From: a virus | Strand: one strand, 5' to 3' | IMG/VR virus record: IMGVR_UViG_3300020383_000017 | Coordinates: 1-33,199 of that record | Length of the DNA: 33,199 nt | Shown: one piece after another, positions 16,501 to 23,440 of the stretch | How positions within the stretch are numbered: the first letter of the stretch is position 1 | Layout of the letters: each line of letters opens with the position of its first letter | Made by a program: the position numbers and the translations under genes | Notes under the pieces: model-generated | Seen by the model: only the letters and a program-made list of their open reading frames with translations | What the model was told of the DNA's origin: nothing | Databases searched by the model: none

Positions 16501-17215
16501 AGAACAATTAATAAATGCATTAACTGACATGCTTCAAAAGCAACATGAAGTTAATGTGGTGATGAATAAGACGGAAGACTGGACGGCACTTGAACGTTCT
16601 TGGTATCGCGCAATGTGGACTGAGGCGTCTGAGATTGTTACTGAATGGGTCGATTGGGAATGGTGGAAGAAAGGCGCGGTAAGTATTAGACAAGCGCAAC
16701 TTGAAGTCATTGACATCTGGCATTTCTACCTATCGCATCTTCTACAGCGTCGTGATGAAGAAGAATCATTTCAAGACGTTGCTATCGTTCTAACAGATAG
16801 TATTTTAAATGAAGGACCGTTTGGAGAACCGCTAACTTTCCCAGAAGGTGTTGAAGAGCTCTGCGTTGATGTTGAGCGTTTTATTAACGATACGATTGAA
16901 TTTCGTGAACCTGATATCACTTATTTCATGCGTATTATGGAAGATCTAGGACTGAGTTTTGAAGCGTTGTATACTTGGTATATTGGTAAAAATCAACTTA
17001 ATCATTTTAGGCAGAAAAACGGCGATAAGGAAGGTACTTATAGCCGCAACTGGCGCGTTTCTAGCACTGGTGAATCTACTGCTGATAATGCCATCTTAGA
17101 GGCTATTGTTTTAACCGCGATCGAGTTAAACACCCCTAGTGATGTAGTAGCAGACTATATCCGTACTGCCCTGGAAGCAGCATGGGAAGATCACATTACT
17201 TATTCAAAGGTGTAA
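16493..17215 (+). CDS. Dimeric dUTPase (all-alpha NTP pyrophosphatase)
   Basis: 240 residues. The helix MWTEASEIVTEW gives E44 and E47, and QAQLEVIDIWHFYLS gives E71 and D74: the E-x2-E / E-x2-D magnesium site of dimeric dUTPases. YIGKNQLNHFRQKNGDKEGTY (about 163-183) and the SRNW that follows are a hallmark of this family. It hydrolyses dUTP to dUMP and pyrophosphate, which keeps uracil out of DNA and supplies dUMP for dTMP synthesis. It overlaps the zinc-ribbon gene and ends one base before the thymidylate kinase start. It is unrelated to the trimeric beta-fold Dut. Confidence 0.9.
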   Translation: MNREQLINALTDMLQKQHEVNVVMNKTEDWTALERSWYRAMWTEASEIVTEWVDWEWWKKGAVSIRQAQLEVIDIWHFYLSHLLQRRDEEESFQDVAIVLTDSILNEGPFGEPLTFPEGVEELCVDVERFINDTIEFREPDITYFMRIMEDLGLSFEALYTWYIGKNQLNHFRQKNGDKEGTYSRNWRVSSTGESTADNAILEAIVLTAIELNTPSDVVADYIRTALEAAWEDHITYSKV

Positions 17216-17216
17216 T

Positions 17217-17861
17217 ATGTCAGGTAAACTTATTGTTGTAGAAGGAATAGAAGGTGCGGGTAAGACAACGGTAGTGGAAAGACTGGTGAGTTGGCTTCGT
17301 GAAGTACATGGTGTAGAAGTTAATAACTATCGTGAACCTGGCGATACTGTCATCGGTGAAGCTGTTCGTACGCTGATTAAACACCCGGATAGTAATATCT
17401 CAGTACAGACTCAATCTGAGTTACTGTGGCTATCACGCCGTTGTCTATTAGAAGAGATAATTAAACCATTACTGGCTAAGGGTACGTGGGTTGTTTTAGA
17501 CCGTTACTGGTTATCTACTATTGTATACCAGCACGACTATTATAACACACGTCCGCTCAATGAGTTGATTGCTGAAATACTTGATGAGTATGCTATTCCT
17601 GATTTTCTTATCTATTTAAATGTAGATCCTCATGTGGCGAAGAATCGCTGCATGCATGGTGAAGGCAGGGGCCAAGTAGCCGATAAAAATGACGACCAGC
17701 CTATTGAGGTATTTAAACAATGGGCGGGACGTTACAACGCTACTGTGGCAACGTATAATAGCTTAAAACCAGTGAGCGCCTATACGCTAACCATCGATGC
17801 GAATCAGTCACCTAAAGATGTTTGCGATGATGTTATCTTTAGTGTAAACGAATTGATCTAG
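17217..17861 (+). CDS. tmk: Thymidylate kinase
   Basis: 214 residues, normal family length. Walker A: VVEGIEGAGKTTVVERL (about 7-23). YREPGD at about 38-43 is the dTMP-binding REPG motif. VVLDRYWLSTIVYQ carries the DRY motif, and a Gly/Arg-containing LID region follows (about 140-160). It phosphorylates dTMP to dTDP with ATP. Preceded by AAGGTG and adjacent to the dUTPase, it completes the path dUTP to dUMP, then (via a synthase not seen here) dTMP to dTDP. Confidence 0.93.
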   Translation: MSGKLIVVEGIEGAGKTTVVERLVSWLREVHGVEVNNYREPGDTVIGEAVRTLIKHPDSNISVQTQSELLWLSRRCLLEEIIKPLLAKGTWVVLDRYWLSTIVYQHDYYNTRPLNELIAEILDEYAIPDFLIYLNVDPHVAKNRCMHGEGRGQVADKNDDQPIEVFKQWAGRYNATVATYNSLKPVSAYTLTIDANQSPKDVCDDVIFSVNELI

Positions 17862-17862
17862 C

Positions 17863-18192
17863 GTGGCTATCTTTCAATGTACCCGGTGTGGTGTGGCGGA
17901 AAACTCCGCACTGGGTATTTACAATCGCCGCCATAGAAACTCACGGTTCTTTAGCAACGTTGAAGACGGCGAGGCGTTGTGCTGTATGTGTGCACCTTCA
18001 ATGTATAAAAACGGCAGCCCTACTAAGTATACGGGTCAGTGGCATGGTTGTTTTGAGCGTCATTATCTACCTAAAGGCTCTTGCTTTACTAATAGGAATG
18101 GTAACTTAGAACACACTGAGACAGGACTTATAGGGACGGCGCTTTATAAAGCGCTAGGTAAGTCGACTCCTTACTCGTCTGAAACCGACTAA
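17863..18192 (+). CDS. Small Cys-rich protein, zinc-binding-like
   Basis: 109 residues from a GTG start, one base after the thymidylate kinase stop. No own ribosome-binding site is obvious, so translational coupling is likely. CTRCG near the N-terminus and CCMCAPS near 40 suggest a zinc ribbon; GIYNRR between them and QWHGCFERHYLP later are reminiscent of small phage proteins of unknown function. It ends the metabolic run; a promoter-like element follows. Confidence 0.6.
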   Translation: MAIFQCTRCGVAENSALGIYNRRHRNSRFFSNVEDGEALCCMCAPSMYKNGSPTKYTGQWHGCFERHYLPKGSCFTNRNGNLEHTETGLIGTALYKALGKSTPYSSETD

Positions 18193-18201
18193 GTTATACC
18201 T

Positions 18202-18232
18202 CTACATTACTACTATGCAGTACAGACTGTAC
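18202..18232 (+). promoter_or_regulatory. CTACATTAC promoter-like element and inverted repeat
   Basis: CTACATTAC at 18202-18210 lies about 58 bases before the ATG at 18268. GTACA (18220-18224) and TGTAC (18228-18232) form a small stem downstream. This mirrors the layout at 1911-1944. Confidence 0.4.
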
Positions 18233-18267
18233 AACAAGCCCTTTAATAGTATATAAATGGAATCGGT

Positions 18268-18603
18268 ATGGAAATAACATTTAAAATATCAGCAATCAGC
18301 AAAGGTCAGGTAGTCGTTGCTAACGAGCACCGCTTATGTGTTAACGATATTCATGAGAATAAAGATTGGATTTCTAAAATTGCCAATCTGACAATTCTGG
18401 TAATGCAGAAGAATATTGAATCTTCACTACCTGAAGCCCAGATCCGAAAAGATCTTAACGACTTACGGGATTCGATTAAAGATAACATCGAAGAGCAGCG
18501 TTATTTCTGCGAAGAAAACAACACCATGTTGAATCATATCAAACAACAGTATACTGCTGGGTTCACCAGCGCTGTAGTTGAGCTATGGTTTAAAGAAAAC
18601 TGA
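18268..18603 (+). CDS. Unknown protein, 111 aa
   Basis: Start ATG with GGAATCGGT upstream. The first 35 residues look beta-rich; the rest is mostly helical and charged (EAQIRKDLNDLRDSIKDNIEE). No motif is recognised. It has its own promoter-like element upstream and a hairpin with TTATGCTGT after it, so it may be a single-gene unit. That would fit an early or host-directed gene, but this is inference. Confidence 0.55.
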   Translation: MEITFKISAISKGQVVVANEHRLCVNDIHENKDWISKIANLTILVMQKNIESSLPEAQIRKDLNDLRDSIKDNIEEQRYFCEENNTMLNHIKQQYTAGFTSAVVELWFKEN

Positions 18604-18614
18604 TTAAATAATAG

Positions 18615-18666
18615 ACTGTTTATAGGAGGGGTCAGAAGACTCTTCTTATGAACAGTGTTATGCTGT
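18615..18666 (+). terminator. Long stem-loop followed by TTATGCTGT (motif variant)
   Basis: ACTGTT (18615-18620) pairs with AACAGT (18651-18656), and the stem extends inward with G-U pairs. After one base comes TTATGCTGT (18658-18666), one base different from TTATGCCGT. A T-rich stretch follows a little later, so termination here could use either signal. Confidence 0.5.
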
Positions 18667-18702
18667 ATTTATTTTTTTAACACATTAGGTGAGGATAGAG
18701 GG

Positions 18703-19083
18703 ATGTCTAATATAGATATTGATAAGTTTAATGCGGTGCAGGATAGCTTGTCTAAAGAAGATGCTAAGGGTGGTAAAACCCGTCCACGCATTACATGGTT
18801 GATGGCTATATTGTTTACTGCCTTCTACATCACCTATATGGTATCTATGGTCATGGGTGTAGTAAAGGGGCAGATTGAATTACCTGGATGGGAAGCTATT
18901 ACCGCGCTTTTAGGTTTACCGGCTTTTGTATTACGTAGTTACTTTAACAACCGTACGCAAGATAAGAAGACCCGCGCTGCTGCTGGGCTGGGAATAAACC
19001 CTAATACACCCTCTACATTAGATAAGGTAATTGGAGCACTTGCCGCTAAATATCTAAAGGTAGATATTGATAAATCCACATAA
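18703..19083 (+). CDS. Holin-like membrane protein
   Basis: 126 residues. The ATG at 18703 follows GAGGATAGAGGG; an upstream in-frame ATG would lie within the stem-loop. A soluble charged N-terminus (1-29) precedes a strong transmembrane helix (TWLMAILFTAFYITYMVSMV, about 31-53), a short polar loop (KGQIELPG) and a second shorter hydrophobic segment (EAITALLGLPAFVL, about 64-78), then a basic tail. It lies eleven bases before the inner spanin gene. Small size, membrane segments and position are as expected for a holin, which permeabilises the cytoplasmic membrane to start lysis. No single motif proves it. Confidence 0.6.
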   Translation: MSNIDIDKFNAVQDSLSKEDAKGGKTRPRITWLMAILFTAFYITYMVSMVMGVVKGQIELPGWEAITALLGLPAFVLRSYFNNRTQDKKTRAAAGLGINPNTPSTLDKVIGALAAKYLKVDIDKST

Positions 19084-19094
19084 AGGAAAAGACT

Positions 19095-19529
19095 ATGTTA
19101 CTTGGATATAAAATAGCCGGTTTTAGTATTGTTGCTCTTTTAGGTGTAATTGGATTTATTAGCTACAAACATGTTGTTTTAGAAAGAGACTACGCGTTAC
19201 AAAGTGCAACGATTGTAGAGTTAGAACAACATAACGCCACTTTAACCAGTGTCAATGAACGACAATTAAAAACAATAGACCAACTCACTACGCTTACCCA
19301 AAGACAGGCTGATTTGTTGGTAGAATATGGAGAACAAAACAATGATGCCTTCGCTCGCGCCAACCGTCTGGAAAACACTCTCAACACTCTCAGACAAACC
19401 GAAGCCGTTAAAGCTTTGGAAGAACCTTATGCGCGGGGTAACGCTGCTTCTATGCGTGTTGGTGAGCTCCTGCGCACTATCGCCGGAACCTCAGGTCGTG
19501 AAGGTGAAAACCATCCCGATACTCCCTAA
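19095..19529 (+). CDS. Rz: Inner-membrane spanin (Rz-like)
   Basis: 144 residues. One N-terminal transmembrane helix (about 5-23, YKIAGFSIVALLGVIGFI) without a signal cleavage site is followed by a long periplasmic coiled coil (about 30-115, e.g. LEQHNATL, NERQLKTIDQL, NRLENTL). This is the standard topology of an i-spanin. It is paired with an out-of-frame lipoprotein gene inside and beyond its 3' end, which strongly supports the call. With its partner it fuses inner and outer membranes at lysis. AAAGGA precedes the ATG. Confidence 0.85.
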   Translation: MLLGYKIAGFSIVALLGVIGFISYKHVVLERDYALQSATIVELEQHNATLTSVNERQLKTIDQLTTLTQRQADLLVEYGEQNNDAFARANRLENTLNTLRQTEAVKALEEPYARGNAASMRVGELLRTIAGTSGREGENHPDTP

Positions 19530-19899
19530 GACTACCCTACCTGCAGCTGTACCTCGACCTGACATCACTATGCCTGAAGTCATTACATTAACTGCTCAAG
19601 ATGCAATGTTCTACAAGTATGTCTGCGATGAGTTTAAAGATGCGGGTCAGGAGGATGCGTATACCGTAGAGGAAGTCTATGAGCGCTATCCCGGTATGAC
19701 TAGAGAAAGTGCGTGTAACTGGGCTATCTATGGTTATACCGTTCAAGGATGGTTCATGTTAGAAAGTCAACTGATACAATTAGGTTTGTACAGTGAGCAG
19801 TTGCGAAACAGAATCACTTATCTTGAAAATGTGATTAAAGAACTAGAACGTTCTGCTGATATGCAACAAAAAGCGGTAATGGAGTTAAATGATGAGTAA
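19429..19899 (+). CDS. Rz1: Outer-membrane spanin lipoprotein (Rz1-like, extended)
   Basis: 156 residues from ATG 19429, chosen because TTTGGAAGA lies just upstream and the start leads straight into a lipoprotein signal, MRGVTLLLCVLVSSC, with the lipobox LVSSC (lipidated Cys at 15). The first 101 bases overlap the Rz-like gene in another frame. The mature N-terminus is Pro-rich (PILPKTTLPAAVPRPDI), typical of o-spanins. It then continues for about 100 residues with a folded part (two Cys, Trp/Tyr-rich) and a C-terminal coiled coil (about 115-156), far longer than classical Rz1. It overlaps the next gene by eleven bases. Confidence 0.8.
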   Translation: MRGVTLLLCVLVSSCALSPEPQVVKVKTIPILPKTTLPAAVPRPDITMPEVITLTAQDAMFYKYVCDEFKDAGQEDAYTVEEVYERYPGMTRESACNWAIYGYTVQGWFMLESQLIQLGLYSEQLRNRITYLENVIKELERSADMQQKAVMELNDE

Positions 19900-20164
19900 C
19901 GAGATTCAACCTGAGAGGAGGCGCTTAGATAACAGGATACACGAGATAGCCTATTTGCTAATGAAACTACGCATAGCACAGGTAGCGTGTTTGGTGTTTA
20001 TCTGTTATCTGGTATGGGACTTTCATTCTTTTTATAAAAGTAATTTTGATCAATTTGAAGAATGGCAGATGGTGTCAGTGGTAGCTTATATGGGTGGTTT
20101 CTTAGGTGCCCTTAAGCTGATGTTTGAAAATATTAAATTAAAGGTCTCCAAGGATGATATATGA
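19889..20164 (+). CDS. Small two-helix membrane protein
   Basis: 91 residues; ATGATG start overlaps the o-spanin end. A charged N-terminus (ERRRLDNRIHEIAY) is followed by two transmembrane helices (about 28-47 and 61-79), then a basic tail. Next to the holin-spanin genes it could be a second holin or antiholin, but no motif shows this. It overlaps the next gene by four bases (ATGA). Confidence 0.6.
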   Translation: MMSNEIQPERRRLDNRIHEIAYLLMKLRIAQVACLVFICYLVWDFHSFYKSNFDQFEEWQMVSVVAYMGGFLGALKLMFENIKLKVSKDDI

Positions 20165-20550
20165 CTTTTCAACACCTTACCTTTATTAGCATTGGTTTAA
20201 TTATTATCTTAAACGCGTATACAGTGTTAGATGGCGAGTATCTATTTAGAGTCAGTCGCTGCAAGCGCTGTCGTTCTTTAGATGCTAGGATCATTACGTG
20301 GTATGACCGTTTAGCCATGCTATTAAAGGATTCCAGCACGGCAATAGGGGTCGGGTTATTCTATTTAGCCAGCGGTGTTTTTACGACATGGTTGTTTAGT
20401 TACATACTAACGCTACTTGCTATCAGTGTCGTTAGGGCCTGTGATAGTGAACTTGCTGCTGAGATAAGTATGCATGTCGCATTCAAGCTCTTGGTCAGCC
20501 CTTACGCGGCTGTATGGCTTCTACCTTTGCTAGTGTATTTAGATCATTAA
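20161..20550 (+). CDS. Membrane protein with three helices
   Basis: 129 residues. Hydrophobic helices at about 5-22, 59-88 (long, possibly two) and 105-126; a basic loop holds CKRC near 34-37. Coupled to the previous gene through ATGA. It may be part of the lysis region or another membrane-acting phage function. Family not recognised. Ends with a hairpin-TTATGCCGT element. Confidence 0.6.
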   Translation: MTFQHLTFISIGLIIILNAYTVLDGEYLFRVSRCKRCRSLDARIITWYDRLAMLLKDSSTAIGVGLFYLASGVFTTWLFSYILTLLAISVVRACDSELAAEISMHVAFKLLVSPYAAVWLLPLLVYLDH

Positions 20551-20558
20551 ACTATAAA

Positions 20559-20589
20559 GAGGATGCGTAATAGCATCCTCTTATGCCGT
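20559..20589 (+). terminator. Stem-loop followed directly by TTATGCCGT
   Basis: GAGGATGC (20559-20566) pairs perfectly with GCATCCTC (20573-20580) around GTAATA. TTATGCCGT follows without a gap (20581-20589). No T-run. Confidence 0.65.
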
Positions 20590-20602
20590 CGCAGCTACTT
20601 TT

Positions 20603-20616
20603 AGACCTACATCATT
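20603..20616 (+). promoter_or_regulatory. Degenerate promoter-like element AGACCTACATCAT
   Basis: AGACCTACAT is identical to the start of the 1907-1916 element and lies at nearly the same distance (12-13 bases) after an ATGCCGTC. The rest diverges (CATTTAAA rather than TACT). It precedes the small gene at 20652 by about 40 bases. Confidence 0.25.
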
Positions 20617-20651
20617 TAAAGGAGATTAACCTATTACTAAAGGAAACTATC

Positions 20652-20768
20652 ATGGACTTCTCATTATTAGATTTCATTTTCTACATTGCCTTTATGTCTA
20701 TTCTGGTTGCGCTTCTGTATCGCGATGCGATTATCCCTACAGTCATGAACTGGTTTAAACGAAAGTAG
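20652..20768 (+). CDS. 38-residue single-span membrane peptide
   Basis: MDFSLLDFIFYIAFMSIL... is one transmembrane helix (about 5-22) followed by an amphipathic basic end (NWFKRK). The ATG at 20652 has AAAGGA eight bases upstream. It lies alone between a terminator-like element and an inverted repeat. Toxin-like, lysis-related or regulatory roles are possible; nothing in the sequence decides. Confidence 0.5.
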   Translation: MDFSLLDFIFYIAFMSILVALLYRDAIIPTVMNWFKRK

Positions 20769-20787
20769 GTATCGTCTAGATACCTAC
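20765..20787 (+). terminator. Stem-loop overlapping a stop codon
   Basis: GTAGGTATC (20765-20773) pairs with GATACCTAC (20779-20787); the stem includes the TAG stop of the membrane peptide. CCCGCCCTTTT follows. There is no TTATGCCGT. Probably a weak terminator. Confidence 0.45.
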
Positions 20788-20832
20788 CCCGCCCTTTTAT
20801 AAGAAACATTACATTATTAAATAAGGACAGTT

Positions 20833-21789
20833 ATGTTTATAATTGTTATTAAGCAAGAGTTTAGAAATCAGATTCAAACGCGTTACATCACAACAGATCA
20901 GCTAAAGACCACCGCTAATAAAAAGCACCCTTCTATGGTGCAGCTTGAGATAGATGGTAACAATGTTAATATCTTAGATCTTGACGGTGATGTGAACATT
21001 AGCATCTACACGGCTACCGGGATGAAGTTAAATGAAATAACCTACACGGATAATACTTCATCTGGACTACCAGAATCAATCCACTTCTCACCGGATGATC
21101 CTTATCTAGATAAACCATTTGAAGGTAAAGACCAACCCTTCCCTGAACCGCTTAAATACATAGAGACACTTCAAGAGACATTAAACTCATGTCTGTTAAG
21201 TCGTTGGGATGAACCCCATGCATTCTTTAGGGGGTCTTATTCCCTAGATGTACCTATGTTGCGTAAAATAGTTGCTTCAGTATTTATCGAAGGTGTGGAT
21301 AGAACCAGTCAGCATTTAACTACAGCGAAGTGTCTATTAGCTAACGTGACGAAACTGATTAAGCTACTGCAAGATATAAAAGAAGGAAGGCGAGAAAGTC
21401 ACTTAATATTAAACGATGGATACTGGATCAACCCCGCCATACATGCTAGGGTTAAATTCCCACCGTGGTTAACTCACAATCTTGGTACGCTTATTAAGTT
21501 AGAGCAGGATAAATTATCGGCAATTACTTCTGATAAGTTAAACGGCATTAGTGTATATACGGCTGATATAGAGTTTATCAAACGTGCATCTTTATCTGAT
21601 AGAGATCGCATCTTCTATGGCGGTATGTGGTTTATTGACAAAACTAGCAATTTTAATGATAACACGTTTAAGTCAATAGTAGACGATCATCAAAAAGCAG
21701 TAATGGCTGATAATGATAAAATTCTAACACAGTTAATTGAGTTAGATGAGATTAAAACTAATTTGAAATCTTACATCAACAACAATTAA
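20833..21789 (+). CDS. Unknown protein, 318 aa
   Basis: Soluble protein with a beta-rich N-terminal third (MFIIVIKQEFRNQ...; IDGNNVNILDLDGDVNIS) and a helical remainder. No enzyme motif, signal or membrane helix is clear and I do not recognise it. AAGGACAGTT precedes the ATG. It converges on the hydrolase gene, and its stop codon overlaps the ACGGCATA of the minus-strand terminator motif. Confidence 0.6.
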   Translation: MFIIVIKQEFRNQIQTRYITTDQLKTTANKKHPSMVQLEIDGNNVNILDLDGDVNISIYTATGMKLNEITYTDNTSSGLPESIHFSPDDPYLDKPFEGKDQPFPEPLKYIETLQETLNSCLLSRWDEPHAFFRGSYSLDVPMLRKIVASVFIEGVDRTSQHLTTAKCLLANVTKLIKLLQDIKEGRRESHLILNDGYWINPAIHARVKFPPWLTHNLGTLIKLEQDKLSAITSDKLNGISVYTADIEFIKRASLSDRDRIFYGGMWFIDKTSNFNDNTFKSIVDDHQKAVMADNDKILTQLIELDEIKTNLKSYINNN

Positions 21790-21820
21790 CGGCATAGGTG
21801 AGAGGGTTATCCCTCTCACC
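21789..21820 (-). terminator. Stem-loop plus TATGCCGT, convergent gene ends
   Basis: A perfect 10-pair stem (21797-21806 with 21811-21820, loop TTAT) is followed on the minus strand directly by TATGCCGT (forward 21789-21796). The motif shares its last base with the TAA of the plus-strand gene. Confidence 0.6.
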
Positions 21821-21823
21821 TCT

Positions 21824-22678
21824 TTACTCTTCTTTTTTGCTTTGAATATGCGAATAGAGACGAGAACGCCCACTGCAATAATTACCTTGATTTATCCCCG
21901 TCAGATAATGACGATTCAACAGATGACCTCCTAGGTCCCTCACATACTGCTCTCCACAGATACGTGCTTGATAATGCTTAGCACCTATACGGTATACGTA
22001 ATCCTTTTCATTACCAAAATGCTCTACCATGGGAACCTGAGGAAACTCATCGTGCGCTCCTGCTATAGTAAAGAATTCTACATTGTTTAATTCAAATCCG
22101 TAGCTCTGTAGTATCTTAGCCACATTAGATAAGATGATAGCACCCTGAGAGTGTCCTATTATTCTAATAGGCTTACCTGATAATACGGGATAGAATAAAT
22201 GCTGAGCCATAACCCGTGCGATGGGCGTCAGGCTGTCTGTAGCCCTCCCTATAACGCTTTCTACCAAATCACGATACATTCCCTTGCTCGGGTTGTAAAG
22301 GCCCATTACAGGGCGATTGAGGAGCTTAGATAGTCCATGGAGATTTACATCGAAAACTTCTTGATTCGTCATGATACCGTTAATGAAATACCAGTGCTCA
22401 TCATGTTTATTAAAATCCACAATAGGCATGACCTCGCCTTTATAAACAGGCATAGCAAAGAAGCGATCTAAGATCTTTGTTCTGCTGTCCCCGGTAACTA
22501 CAATAGCCAAAGCTAACTTAACCTTACTACGGCGCTCTACCTCTTTAGTGATAGCAGTACCCTCATTGCCGAATTCTGGCACGGGCTGACCTACTGATGA
22601 GTTGATATACTTGAGATAGGGTAACTCACTAATAAGCAAGATAGTCTCTTTAATAATGTTTGCAATTAACTTAAACAC
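21824..22678 (-). CDS. Alpha/beta hydrolase (lipase/esterase-like)
   Basis: 284 residues from a GTG at 22678, chosen because AAGGACG lies five bases upstream; the longer ATG frame from 22789 would run through a stem-loop and overlap the upstream gene. The core IRIIGHSQGAIILSNVAKIL carries the nucleophile-elbow GHSQG (Ser177). GGHLLNRHYLTG (about 250-261) has a candidate catalytic His (H252), and AGAHDE near 207-211 a candidate acid. WYFINGIMTN and GLYNPSKG upstream recall a known alpha/beta-hydrolase subgroup. The N-terminus has a hydrophobic helix (about 1-18) that may anchor it. The substrate is unknown. Lying among fibre genes, it could act on host surface esters or lipids. Confidence 0.65.
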   Translation of the reverse strand: MFKLIANIIKETILLISELPYLKYINSSVGQPVPEFGNEGTAITKEVERRSKVKLALAIVVTGDSRTKILDRFFAMPVYKGEVMPIVDFNKHDEHWYFINGIMTNQEVFDVNLHGLSKLLNRPVMGLYNPSKGMYRDLVESVIGRATDSLTPIARVMAQHLFYPVLSGKPIRIIGHSQGAIILSNVAKILQSYGFELNNVEFFTIAGAHDEFPQVPMVEHFGNEKDYVYRIGAKHYQARICGEQYVRDLGGHLLNRHYLTGINQGNYCSGRSRLYSHIQSKKEE

Positions 22679-22731
22679 AATAACGTCCTTTTGATAACAA
22701 ATACAACAATACATACGATTGTTACACCGTG

Positions 22732-22767
22732 ACGGCATAAATGGGACCCTATAAAAGAGCCCCATTT
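22732..22767 (-). terminator. Stem-loop followed by TTATGCCGT
   Basis: AAATGGG (22739-22745) pairs with CCCATTT (22761-22767). On the minus strand it is followed by TTATGCCGT (forward 22732-22740, overlapping the stem end), 54 bases before the hydrolase GTG. It ends the 176-residue fibre-like gene. Confidence 0.55.
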
Positions 22768-22778
22768 TAATAAAGTGA

Positions 22779-23309
22779 TTACTGTTCAATGTTTGTCAAA
22801 TAGACTTTGTTATTCTCAACATCAACGAGTAACTCAAATTGACCTTTCCCTGTTAAGCTTACCGACGCATCCTCGGTCGTTGCATCTAGATGGAAAACTG
22901 TTCCACCGACAGATGATACAACATTGACTTCACCAGCCGTGTCCCACACATTGTCAATTTTAACGATCGCGTTTTGTGCGATGTCTTCCATATCTAACGT
23001 GACCGTTCCCGTACCTGATCCAATTCGTTTAACAACATGGTAGACTGCAAAACCAGATAGGGTGACGTCGCCGTCTGTGTTAACGACGTTAAATGTACCG
23101 TGGGGGTCGATCGCACTAAAGTGAGCTTCTAGGATTCCATCGTAAGACGAACCGATGGTGAACATGTTTCCTTCATCGTCTTTCGAGTAAAGGATCTGAT
23201 CTTTAACGTTAATGGCAATACCTGCCACATTAATTAATTCAGGTTCAGGTACTGCACCGGGGGTCGTACTGTAAGGAAAACCTATTGGCCCTAAGCGGAA
23301 TGTTGCCAT
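22779..23309 (-). CDS. Fibre-like virion protein, 176 aa
   Basis: Its N-terminal part (AGIAINVKDQILYSKDDEGNMFTIG, about residues 29-53, quoted in part) matches the short beta motif common at the start of phage fibre or tail-spike proteins and resembles the same region of the 330-residue protein encoded at 24718-25710. The rest is Gly/Val/Thr/Asp-rich beta structure. AGGAG precedes the ATG. It is probably a particle-surface or fibre component. Which one is unknown. Confidence 0.55.
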   Translation of the reverse strand: MATFRLGPIGFPYSTTPGAVPEPELINVAGIAINVKDQILYSKDDEGNMFTIGSSYDGILEAHFSAIDPHGTFNVVNTDGDVTLSGFAVYHVVKRIGSGTGTVTLDMEDIAQNAIVKIDNVWDTAGEVNVVSSVGGTVFHLDATTEDASVSLTGKGQFELLVDVENNKVYLTNIEQ

Positions 23310-23440
23310 TGCATACTCCTGGATGTAACATTTGTAGTAAGATTATTTAAATAAATTGCCTTACACCAGGTAAAGCTAATGGGGTGTTTACGAAACATAG
23401 TCACAAGATATAGCTCCTATGCCCTATAGAATTACATACC
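23310..23440. other. Intergenic region between divergent genes
   Basis: Between the minus-strand fibre gene and the plus-strand HNH gene. A/T-rich with a near-palindromic GATTATTTAAATAA stretch (about 23341-23356) and a weak inverted repeat around ACACC...GGTGT. No confident promoter for the fibre gene is seen. Confidence 0.3.

Noticed and set aside
18604-18702. tRNA or small RNA gene in the gap before the holin-like gene
   Set aside because: The fold is a single long hairpin with no cloverleaf arms, CCA end or T-loop; it fits the gene-end hairpin family.
22679-22789. ATG-started N-terminal extension of the alpha/beta hydrolase
   Set aside because: It would translate through a stem-loop and the TTATGCCGT site and overlap the upstream gene; a GTG with a good ribosome-binding site lies downstream.
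23422-23432. CTATGCCCTAT upstream of the HNH gene as a copy of the TATGCCGT signal
   Set aside because: One mismatch in the core, no stem-loop before it and no gene ending there on the plus strand.
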